NCBI GenBank assembly: GCA_006503475.1
Contig: RSEH01000033.1
Span: 146,096 to 210,095, forward strand
Length of the DNA stretch: 64,000 nt
Source of the DNA: Stentor roeselii
Taxonomy: Eukaryota; Ciliophora; Heterotrichea; Heterotrichida; Stentoridae
Reading direction: 5' to 3'
Shown: piece by piece, positions 28,786-37,600 of the stretch
Layout of the letters: each line of letters begins with the position of its first letter
Position numbering within the stretch: position 1 is the first letter of the stretch
Position numbers and translations under genes: made by a program
Notes under the pieces: model-generated
What the model was told of the DNA's origin: nothing
The model's input: only the letters and a program-made list of their open reading frames with translations
Databases searched by the model: none

Positions 28786-31700
28786 ATGAAAAGCTGTAAA
28801 TCACTTTGCATGAAAGAAGGGTGCCAAGCGAAAGTGACGAACTACGTAAACTTTTCACGTTATCATGGAGTTTGCAATGAGCACATCAGTCTAGTCAACC
28901 AATGTGACACAACAATAACCTGCTTGAACTGTAAAAATGATATTCCCTGCATCAAGGACTTGCCCTTAAGAAACAAGTTGGAATACAAAGATTCTTTAGG
29001 TTTAAGAAAAACTCCATCAAGCACAACCCAAACCATTCAAAAAACGACCTCAGCCCGAACTTTACACACGAGGACCAATTCTGAATCATTTGAATCAATT
29101 GAAGGTAAATGCTCGTTCACCAGATGCAACATGAAAAAAGGACTAAGAAGAGGCTGTGAAGAGCATTTGTTTTGCAAGACTCATTTCAAAAAAGAAAACT
29201 TCTGCAGTATATGCAAATGCGGAGTTTGTTATAAGAATTATGGAGTGAATATTAAACAATGTGGAGGTAAAATCTGTGAAAGTTGCTCAAAGAAATATGA
29301 TTGTTGTGTTGAATGCTGCAAGTTAAATACAACTAATGTTCTTTTACCGAAATGTAGTCATTCTATGTGCCAGGGGTGCTTTTCAAAAAGAAAGTATTGT
29401 TATTGCAAAACTTGTCAGATATGTAAAGTCTCTGAGTCTCTCTCAAGGACCTGTTCTCATGCCATATGCAAAAAATGTGAATTCAACGGAAAGTGCACGT
29501 TTTGCTGTACCGGGACTTGTGAAGGTTGTGGACTTCAAAAACCTCTTGAAAAGTTTAAATGTCAGAAGCATTCCTTTTGCCAGTCCTGCTCGAGTTCTAT
29601 GCAAAAGTGCATCGTATGTCCTTCGGTTTGTCTTCGATGTAAAGAAAAAGAACCAAGTCAAAGTCCTCGATGCTTTTCTCATCCTTTATGTGAGGATTGT
29701 AATCTTTTCTTCACTTTGCCTGGATGTGTTTATTGCTATGGCGTTCAGGGGTTCACATGTGATCTTTGCGAAAATACTTTCGATACCTTTATGAAAACTG
29801 ACTGTCAACATAAAATTTGTGCCAAGTGCAGTTGTTTCAACAATAATCATTACGAATGCAGCATTTGCATAAAAGAACAAAAAATTTGTGTGAAATGCTT
29901 TCCGACTTTTTATTGTAAAAGTTGTAAAAAGATTGAATATCAAAAAGAAATCACCTGCATCCATAGTCTCTGTCCTGAATGTGGAATTAAAGAAAGAGAT
30001 GAACATTTTTTCTGTAAAAACTGTGACACTGAGAAATTTTTCTATCAAGGCGCTTGTTTGAAGTGCAGTGGATCGATATGTGCTGTTTGTGAAAAGGTTG
30101 AAAAGCTGCCAGAGAATCAATGCGGGCATAAGGTCTGCACTGACTGCTTTGAAAAAAATATGATTTGTCCTAAATGCTTGGTTTTGTGTTTTTGCTCTTA
30201 TTGTGAAAAATCCACCTCGGGTTTTCTTCAAAGTTGTAAAAATCATTATTGTTGTTTGGACTGTCGGATATATGTGAACGTTGAGGATTGTATCTTTTGT
30301 AAAGGAGATTCTGAGAAGTACAGGTGTAGTTTCTGTCAGTTTTATTATGGAAGTTTAAAACAATTAGATTGCTTTCATTTATCGTGCACTGGATGTTTGA
30401 CAGTAAATGAGAAAGATTGCGAGTTATGTGTCACTTGCTCCATTTGCAAAAATAAATCCTCAAAAGCATCCTTGAATTGCACTCATCAAATCTGCCAAGC
30501 CTGTCAGTCAATCAGCAAAGATGAAAATTGTATTCTCTGCAATTCCACATTTATTTATTGCAATATATGTCTTGATTATAAAAAATCTAAAACATGTGAA
30601 AAAAATCACATCACATGCAGCAGTTGTTCAGAAATAACATTAAAAAATTACCAGTTTGATTGCTTTGAATGCAAGTCTCTTTGCTTTTACTGTAAAACAA
30701 CCACTAATGTTTTTTTACTGGATTGCCGACACCCTATTTGCTTGAATTGCCATGAAAAGATAGTAAAAAATAAACTCTCTTGTCTTCTTTGTGATACAGA
30801 AGAAAGTCATATTTGTATGGATTGTGAAAGAGTATTTTTAAATGATAGATATCATTCATTTGCTTGTGGGCATAAAATTTGTGAGGCTTGTCCTTATAAA
30901 ATTGTTTGTAAATTGTGTTATCCGAAAAAAGTTTGCATTGGATGCAATTATTACAGTAGGGATAAAGAAATTGCATGTTCTCATTCATTTTGTCGGAAAT
31001 GCGGAATTAATAATAAAGATACTCATTACTTTTGCAATACTTGTGATAGTCAAGAATATTTTATTATTGGAAACTGTGAATTATGCAAAGAAATAGTTTC
31101 TGGATACTGTAAAAAATGTCATTTTGGTGAGAAATGTAAATGTAATCATATTACTTGCCAGTCGTGTACAAGTACTTACAAAATCTGCAGAATTTGTAGA
31201 CCTAAAGTGATGTGCTCTTATTGTGAGCTGATAACAGGTGATTACTCAGATCAATGTGAAGAGCATATCATTTGTATCACTTGCAAAGTTTCAATAAGCC
31301 ATGAGGAATGCATAAAATGTTTAAATATTGATTCAAATTATCGCTGCGAATTTTGTAAAAATTACTCTCAAGGAGTGATTCCAGTCGATTGCGGATGTTT
31401 AAGCTGTGAAAAATGCAAATTTGATGGAAAATCATTATGCCAGATCAGTACTCCTTGTACAATATGCAAAAAATTGTCTCATTCAATAAATAAATTTGAT
31501 TGTCTTCATACCTTTTGCAAGGAATGCTCCGATTTATACAACCAAACCTCTTGTTCTATCTGCTCCGAAATTTTAATAAATTGTAATCGCTGCAATAAAT
31601 ATAAAAACTCAAAACGATGCCATCAAAACCATTTAATATGCAAGACTTGTTCAATTAACTACCAGGAAATATGCGGATTCGAATGCATTGATTGCGAAAA

Positions 31701-34700
31701 TCAATGTCAATTTTGTTTAGAGATAAAAATAGTCTATTTCAAAGATTGTCCTCATCCAATCTGTCAAAGTTGTCATCAAGATTTTCTTCCTCTTGATATA
31801 AAATGTTTAAAATGCGAGAAAAATGAAGATAACACCTGCATGAAATGTAATAAAACATTAAAATCTGAAAAAATAAGAACTTTTAAATGTGAACATCGAC
31901 TTTGCTATGACTGCTGCCCTGATGAAAAATGTAATTCATGTGAATATTTGAACTGCTCTGTATGTGAAACTGAATTTACAAAAGAAAATTGGAGAAAATT
32001 TAAGGAAGAAATGGAAAAACAGGTGGAAGGGGGTCTTTATTCTAGTTGTAGTCATCTGCTATGTTCTAAGTGTTGGAAAACTTCATGTGAAACTTGCGGG
32101 GAAAACATGTGCGAAGCCTGTCTACGTGAAATTTATCCAAATAAAAAATGCTTTCATTCAATTTGTGTCAATTGCAATAAATCAGCTGAAAATTTTGAAA
32201 TTCAGTGTTTGTTATGTTATCCTTGCGCTTTGTGTAATAAATATGATTGCAAAAGATTCGCGATGGGGTGCAGTCATGTCAACTGTTCTAATTTAGAACT
32301 TAAAAATCAATGCTTTATTTGCAGTCCTTTTAACTATTGCAAAAAATGTTTAAAGCAAAATAATGAAATTTGTAGTCATGGACTTTGTCAGACTTGTATT
32401 GAATTAGAGAGTCATCAACAATGTGCTTTTAGAAGTTGCTATTTATGTTCAAAAAAAATTTTAATATTAGTGTCGGAAGTTTCTCAAGATTATTTCTTTA
32501 AAGGTCCTTTATGTTCAGACTGCTTGAAAAATGGTGAGTGTGCTTATTGTCATGAAAATAATGAAATATTTCTTCAGAAATGTCAGAACCACAATTGCTG
32601 TCTTAGGTGTTATTGCCTCATAGAAGTAAATGAATGCATATTTTGTAAAAATGTTGAAGAAAGTTATAGGTGTAGCTACTGTAAACTTTACTATACTAAA
32701 ATAGAAAAACTAGAATGTGTTCATTCGTCATGTTATAAATGTCTAAGCTTTAATCAGGATGGATGCCATCTGTGTGTTAACTGCTCCATTTGCAACAAGA
32801 GATCAGAAAAAGCATTTTTAAATTGCGATCATCAAATCTGTCAAGATTGTCAAGGCTTCAGTAAAGATGAAAAATGTCTTATATGTACCTCTACATTTAT
32901 TAAATGCAATCTTTGCAGAGCATATAAGAAATCTAAAAAATGCGAAAAAAATCATATAATATGCAGTGAATGCTCAGAAATTACTTCAAAAATATACGAT
33001 TTCGAGTGTGTTAAATGTAAATCTTATTGCTTTTACTGTAAGGTCAGTGCAAAGGTTGCATCACTTGAATGTAGACATCCAGTTTGTGAGAATTGTTTTG
33101 AAACTATCAATTTGAATCATTTATCTTGTCTACTTTGCGATACAAAAGAATTTCATAGTTGTATTGATTGTAGCAGGGTGTTATTTGATGATCAACTTAT
33201 AAAACTTAGTTGTGGCCATAAACTTTGCAATTCATGTCCTTTTAAAACTGTTTGCAAAGTTTGTCATCCGAAACAAGTCTGTATCAGTTGCCATGTTTAT
33301 AGTGAAGATCAAGAAATAGCCTGCTCTCACTCATACTGCCAACAATGCGGAGTAAAATCTAAAGATGTTGATTACTTTTGCCAAATGTGTGACAGTGAAA
33401 AATATTTCATCAAAGGAAACTGCGAAATATGTCACAACTTTATTTCTGGATACTGCAAGCGATGCTCTTTTCCAGAAAATCTAAAATGTGAGCATCAAAT
33501 TTGTTATTCCTGCACCATGGAAGCCAAAACCTGCAAAAAATGTTTTCCACCGATGGAATGCTCTTATTGCGAGATTACAACAGAAGATTATTTAAATGAA
33601 TGTAAAGATCACATCATTTGCAAAGCCTGCAAAAATTCAATAAATCAAGAAAAATGCATAAAATGTTTAAAAATTGATCTCAATCATCGCTGCAACTTTT
33701 GTTTAAAATATTTTGAAGTCTTGAATAAATTAAACTGCGGATGTTTAACCTGCAAAGTTTGCAGTGATAACGGAAAAGATTTCTGTAAAATTAGCACCCA
33801 ATGTGAGATTTGCACTAAAATTTCTCATCCAATTAGAAATAATTCTTGTGAACATAATTATTGTGAGACATGCTCTGATTCTTTCAGTTATACTTCTTGT
33901 CCCATTTGTGATAAAATTTTAGTGACTTGTGAACGCTGTAGAAAATATAAAAAATCTAAAACTTGCAAGAATGGCCATTTGATGTGTGAAGAATGTTCAG
34001 AAATAAATAAAATATCATGCGGAATAGACTGCATTTTTTGTGAGAATAAATGTGAATTTTGTCTTAATATCAAAATATTACATTTCAAAAATTGTGATCA
34101 TGCAATTTGTCAGGAGTGTGATGAGGATTTTACTAATCTTCACATTCGATGTTTAAAATGTGAGAGATGTGATGATTTTACTTGTATCAAATGTTCTAGA
34201 ATATTAAAAAATGATAAATTAAGGACTTTTGAATGTGGACATCGACTTTGTCATGAGTGTTGTCCAGATGAAAAATGCAATTTTTGTGAATATTTCAAAT
34301 GCTCTAGCTGTAAGTCTGAATTTAAAGCAGCAGATTGGGTTAAAATTATCAAAGAAAAGGAAAACCATAAAGAAAAGGAAGAAAATAATTTTTCCAAATG
34401 TGGTCATGAGCTCTGCTTGGAGTGCAGTCAAATTTCATGCACAATATGCAAGGATCTAATGTGCCTAACATGTTTATCTGAAAAGTACCCGAACAAGCAA
34501 TGCAAGCATCCGATTTGTGTTCACTGCAATGAATCTGCTCGAAATTTGAACTTACAGTGCTTGCTTTGCTATCCTTGCAAGGTGTGCACACGAAATGATT
34601 GCGAAAGAAGTTTAAGACCAGAATGCAGGCATGTTAATTGCTTTTACTTCGAATCAAGTCTTGATTGTTTTACTTGTAGACCTTTTAAGTTTTGTTGTAA

Positions 34701-36210
34701 ATGTTTTCAACAAAAGAGTGAAATTTGCAGTCATGGAATTTGCCGAAATTGTTTCAAAGATGAAAAATGTGAAGGGTGTTATTTTGGAAGTTGCCAATCA
34801 TGCCAAAAAGAAGAATTTTTATCAAAATCAATAGTTTGTAAACATCAATATTGTGGAATCTGTTTGCAACAGAATAAATGTCTTACCGCATGCAAATATT
34901 GTGGAGATTCTAAATCAATAGGTATTGACTTGTGTCTTCATAACTATTGCAAAAATTGTATCAAAAATTGCAAGACCTGCTACTGTCTTCAGTGTAACTC
35001 AATTAAAATTTTAGAAAATTCATCATGCGGCCATCAAATTTGCAAAGATTGTGAAAAAAATTCATGTGAATTTTGCAAAGGTTACTTTCGAGTTTATGAA
35101 GAACGAAAGATAATTGATTTAAGCTTACAATGTCGAGTATGTATGAATAACTTTGCTGAAAAAAGTAATTTTATTGATGGAAAATGCTCCGCTTGCCATT
35201 TAGTAAATGAGAATGAAATCATATCTCAAAATAATAAAGTTGATGAAAAATGCATGATTTGTAAAGACTCATTTTGTATCATGTGCTGTCAAGAAAAATT
35301 TCCAAAAAAGATATGTAATCATAAGATTTGTGTTAAATGTAATCGTATTGCTTTTGACACCCAATCTCAATGCATTGAGTGTAAAATATGTCAAATTTGT
35401 GGTGAATACAATTGCTATAGAAATATGTGTGATAAATGCAAAAAACCGAAGTGTAGAAAAGCAAAAATTAATGGATGCTATTCTTGCTCAAATAAGCAAA
35501 TATGCCATAAATGCTTTGGTAGTTTTCATTATTTTTGTTGTCATCATTTTTGCAATACTTGTAGTAAAAAAAATGATTGCTGTAAAACGAAAAAGTGTGA
35601 TTATTGTTTATCATTTATGCTTGTAACCAAATCAGAAAATTGTGAACACTTGTATTGTAAGTACTGTTTTATTCAAAAAAAATGCTTAGTACAATGCTCA
35701 AATTGTAAAACACAACATACAAAAAAATATTGTAAACATGGTTTTTGCGGAAAATGTTATCTCTCTTGCCCTGAATGCTTTTGTCAACAATGTAAGAAAA
35801 GTAATAAACCTGAAGACAAATTTTTGTGTGAACATTATATTTGCAACAATTGCTCAAGTTCTGGATGTAATTTTTGCAAATCAGAGATTTGTTCTCATTC
35901 GATAAAAGAAGACTATAAACATTTATATAAACAAAAAGTAGGTGAAAATTATGTGTTATTATCAAAAATTAAAGAAAATACTTTGAATTCTATTGAAAAA
36001 GTTGAATTGATTCTGGAAAAACTGAAGGGTAATTTAAGAATGATTGATGAAGAAATGGAGGTCTATGATTCTATTCATGAAAAAAATTTCGATGATCAAA
36101 ATGAGTTAGATCAAAAGATTTTAAAAAGCAATTTAGTTATTAAAGAAGAAAGTTTTACTATAGAAGAAATCAAGGAACTTTGCAAAATATTCTCTTTTAA
36201 TTATGAATAA
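28786..36210 (+). CDS. 2474-residue Cys-rich RING-like repeat protein with internal duplication
   Basis: The largest gene here. I place the start at ATG 28786 (MKSCKSLCMKEGC), because both paralogues begin at the same residue and GTCTATAAATATG is conserved; an ATG at 28774 would add only four residues. Order: shared N-terminal domain (1-75), linker (78-110), zinc array (110-470), a long unit A (about 470-1250), its tandem copy B (about 1251-2030), and a C-terminal array plus coiled-coil module (about 2080-2474). Units A and B align throughout, from CSYCEKS / CAYCHEN to EICSHGLCQTC / EICSHGICRNC. The fingers follow C-x2-C-x(9-14)-C-x-H-x2-C-x2-C with one to two Cys per eight residues. The last ~180 residues closely match the end of the minus-strand gene at 37080. 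No signal peptide or membrane segment is seen. Function unknown. Confidence 0.85.
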   Translation: MKSCKSLCMKEGCQAKVTNYVNFSRYHGVCNEHISLVNQCDTTITCLNCKNDIPCIKDLPLRNKLEYKDSLGLRKTPSSTTQTIQKTTSARTLHTRTNSESFESIEGKCSFTRCNMKKGLRRGCEEHLFCKTHFKKENFCSICKCGVCYKNYGVNIKQCGGKICESCSKKYDCCVECCKLNTTNVLLPKCSHSMCQGCFSKRKYCYCKTCQICKVSESLSRTCSHAICKKCEFNGKCTFCCTGTCEGCGLQKPLEKFKCQKHSFCQSCSSSMQKCIVCPSVCLRCKEKEPSQSPRCFSHPLCEDCNLFFTLPGCVYCYGVQGFTCDLCENTFDTFMKTDCQHKICAKCSCFNNNHYECSICIKEQKICVKCFPTFYCKSCKKIEYQKEITCIHSLCPECGIKERDEHFFCKNCDTEKFFYQGACLKCSGSICAVCEKVEKLPENQCGHKVCTDCFEKNMICPKCLVLCFCSYCEKSTSGFLQSCKNHYCCLDCRIYVNVEDCIFCKGDSEKYRCSFCQFYYGSLKQLDCFHLSCTGCLTVNEKDCELCVTCSICKNKSSKASLNCTHQICQACQSISKDENCILCNSTFIYCNICLDYKKSKTCEKNHITCSSCSEITLKNYQFDCFECKSLCFYCKTTTNVFLLDCRHPICLNCHEKIVKNKLSCLLCDTEESHICMDCERVFLNDRYHSFACGHKICEACPYKIVCKLCYPKKVCIGCNYYSRDKEIACSHSFCRKCGINNKDTHYFCNTCDSQEYFIIGNCELCKEIVSGYCKKCHFGEKCKCNHITCQSCTSTYKICRICRPKVMCSYCELITGDYSDQCEEHIICITCKVSISHEECIKCLNIDSNYRCEFCKNYSQGVIPVDCGCLSCEKCKFDGKSLCQISTPCTICKKLSHSINKFDCLHTFCKECSDLYNQTSCSICSEILINCNRCNKYKNSKRCHQNHLICKTCSINYQEICGFECIDCENQCQFCLEIKIVYFKDCPHPICQSCHQDFLPLDIKCLKCEKNEDNTCMKCNKTLKSEKIRTFKCEHRLCYDCCPDEKCNSCEYLNCSVCETEFTKENWRKFKEEMEKQVEGGLYSSCSHLLCSKCWKTSCETCGENMCEACLREIYPNKKCFHSICVNCNKSAENFEIQCLLCYPCALCNKYDCKRFAMGCSHVNCSNLELKNQCFICSPFNYCKKCLKQNNEICSHGLCQTCIELESHQQCAFRSCYLCSKKILILVSEVSQDYFFKGPLCSDCLKNGECAYCHENNEIFLQKCQNHNCCLRCYCLIEVNECIFCKNVEESYRCSYCKLYYTKIEKLECVHSSCYKCLSFNQDGCHLCVNCSICNKRSEKAFLNCDHQICQDCQGFSKDEKCLICTSTFIKCNLCRAYKKSKKCEKNHIICSECSEITSKIYDFECVKCKSYCFYCKVSAKVASLECRHPVCENCFETINLNHLSCLLCDTKEFHSCIDCSRVLFDDQLIKLSCGHKLCNSCPFKTVCKVCHPKQVCISCHVYSEDQEIACSHSYCQQCGVKSKDVDYFCQMCDSEKYFIKGNCEICHNFISGYCKRCSFPENLKCEHQICYSCTMEAKTCKKCFPPMECSYCEITTEDYLNECKDHIICKACKNSINQEKCIKCLKIDLNHRCNFCLKYFEVLNKLNCGCLTCKVCSDNGKDFCKISTQCEICTKISHPIRNNSCEHNYCETCSDSFSYTSCPICDKILVTCERCRKYKKSKTCKNGHLMCEECSEINKISCGIDCIFCENKCEFCLNIKILHFKNCDHAICQECDEDFTNLHIRCLKCERCDDFTCIKCSRILKNDKLRTFECGHRLCHECCPDEKCNFCEYFKCSSCKSEFKAADWVKIIKEKENHKEKEENNFSKCGHELCLECSQISCTICKDLMCLTCLSEKYPNKQCKHPICVHCNESARNLNLQCLLCYPCKVCTRNDCERSLRPECRHVNCFYFESSLDCFTCRPFKFCCKCFQQKSEICSHGICRNCFKDEKCEGCYFGSCQSCQKEEFLSKSIVCKHQYCGICLQQNKCLTACKYCGDSKSIGIDLCLHNYCKNCIKNCKTCYCLQCNSIKILENSSCGHQICKDCEKNSCEFCKGYFRVYEERKIIDLSLQCRVCMNNFAEKSNFIDGKCSACHLVNENEIISQNNKVDEKCMICKDSFCIMCCQEKFPKKICNHKICVKCNRIAFDTQSQCIECKICQICGEYNCYRNMCDKCKKPKCRKAKINGCYSCSNKQICHKCFGSFHYFCCHHFCNTCSKKNDCCKTKKCDYCLSFMLVTKSENCEHLYCKYCFIQKKCLVQCSNCKTQHTKKYCKHGFCGKCYLSCPECFCQQCKKSNKPEDKFLCEHYICNNCSSSGCNFCKSEICSHSIKEDYKHLYKQKVGENYVLLSKIKENTLNSIEKVELILEKLKGNLRMIDEEMEVYDSIHEKNFDDQNELDQKILKSNLVIKEESFTIEEIKELCKIFSFNYE
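30195..34880 (+). repeat. Intragenic tandem duplication, two units of about 2.34 kb
   Basis: Unit A (about 30195-32537) and unit B (about 32538-34880) encode collinear polypeptides of about 780 residues. Matching landmarks include ASLNCTHQICQACQ versus AFLNCDHQICQDCQ, KKSKTCEKNHITCSSCSEI versus KKSKKCEKNHIICSECSEI, and FKCEHRLCYDCCPDEKCN versus FECGHRLCHECCPDEKCN. Protein similarity is high while the DNA has clearly diverged, so the duplication is old but constrained. Smaller repeats (CGI...KD.HYFC...CD modules) are nested inside each unit. Confidence 0.85.
35690..36210 (+). repeat. Inverted repeat arm 1: shared C-terminal module
   Basis: The 3' end of the 28786 gene. Its sequence is matched, in opposite orientation, by the 3' end of the gene at 37080-39398. 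Both encode CKHGFC-KCYLSCPECFC, NCSSSGCNFCKSEICSHSIK and a coiled coil ending in a C-K-F/I-FSFxYE motif. Several stretches (for example around 35728-35780) look almost identical at the DNA level. Confidence 0.88.
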
Positions 36211-37079
36211 GAGTTAGATTGATTTAGTATAGATTAAAAGAATAATAATTTATAGCTTTATATAATTTGATTCCGAAATTAACCATCTTGATGCATTTTG
36301 ATTAATAAATTTGATTTATTAGTATAATTGTTTTCTAGATTTATGATCAAATGCTTTTGAATATTATCAAAATATTTGCTGCTTTTAACTATTGATATAT
36401 TCACTTAAGTAAGAAAATTAAATATAACACCAGAAATTTTTATAGAATAAGGAATATTAAAACTATTAAACTATTATATGAATATCTATCTATAAAAAGT
36501 CAAAAATGATTATCTATGCAAATATGCTTTTGTGATTATAGTTTTAATAATTTATACTAAAAAAAAGGAGAATATATGTAAAATATTAAACTAATGTAAA
36601 TAGATTTATTAGTAAGATTTTCGATCAATTTCTGATGAATATTAAAATTAATGAGTTTATAAATGAAATTGTAATTTATTAATAGAGGTTTATGTAGATG
36701 GTCATTCTGATTTTATGATTATTATTATTTTACGTGATACTAATACTTTAACTCAAATATCTAGGTAAATATATTACAAAATAAAAATACGTATTGAAGT
36801 TTTTAAAGAATTGAATAATTTTTATATGTTAAACATTAATAAATAAACCTATTATAGTCTGCAGATCAAAAATTTATACAGGATTATAAAAATGAATCAT
36901 CAACATAAATAAATTGAAATCGTAATTCAGCAGATATAACAAGCTGTACTTAATAATAAATTAATTTTTGTAAAAATCCAAAATCTAAAATAGATAATAA
37001 TTTGTACATATAAAAGTTATAGGAAGGAACAGTTGTGTAAAGGAAAAGTTATTTGAAGGCACTAAAATTATTAATAATC
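36211..37079. other. AT-rich spacer between convergent genes
   Basis: An 869-bp, very AT-rich spacer between two genes whose 3' ends are inverted copies of one another. It must contain both transcription ends. I see no gene or clear repeat in it. Confidence 0.6.
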
Positions 37080-37600
37080 TTATTCATAGCTAAAAGAGAA
37101 CATCTTGCAAAGTTCATTTATTTCTTCTGTCATCAAACTTTCTTCCTTTAAAGCCAAATTACTTCGCACAATCTTTTTATCTAACTCATTTTGATCATCG
37201 AAACTTTTATCATGAATAGTATCGTAAACTACTAATTCTTCCTCAACCTTTCTTAAATTTCCTTTTAGTTTATTGAGAATAAATTCAAATTTTTGAGTAG
37301 AATTCGAAGTATTTAGTTTAATTTTTGATAATGAGAAATAATTTTCACCTACTTTCTGTTTATATAAAGGTGTATAGTCTTCTTTTATGGAATGAGAACA
37401 AATCTCTGATTTGCAAAAATTACATCCAGAACTTGAGCAATTTTTGCATATATTATGTTCACACAAAGTTGACTCTTGATTTATATGGCTACTGTTGCAA
37501 TTTTGGCAAAAGCATTCAGGGCAAGAGAGATAACATTTTTCGCAAAAACCATGTTTACAATATTTTTTTGTATTAGATACTTTACAATATGAGCATTGAA
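37080..37600 (-). repeat. Inverted repeat arm 2: shared C-terminal module
   Basis: Mirror-image counterpart of 35690-36210. It encodes the zinc-finger and coiled-coil C-terminus of the 37080-39398 gene. The arms are separated by about 870 bp, so the pair forms a large imperfect inverted repeat. Confidence 0.88.

Noticed and set aside
16547-36210. Metallothionein or keratin-like identity for the Cys-rich genes
   Set aside because: Regular C-x2-C...C-x-H-x2-C-x2-C spacing with hydrophobic positions between fits zinc fingers, not metallothioneins or keratin-associated proteins.
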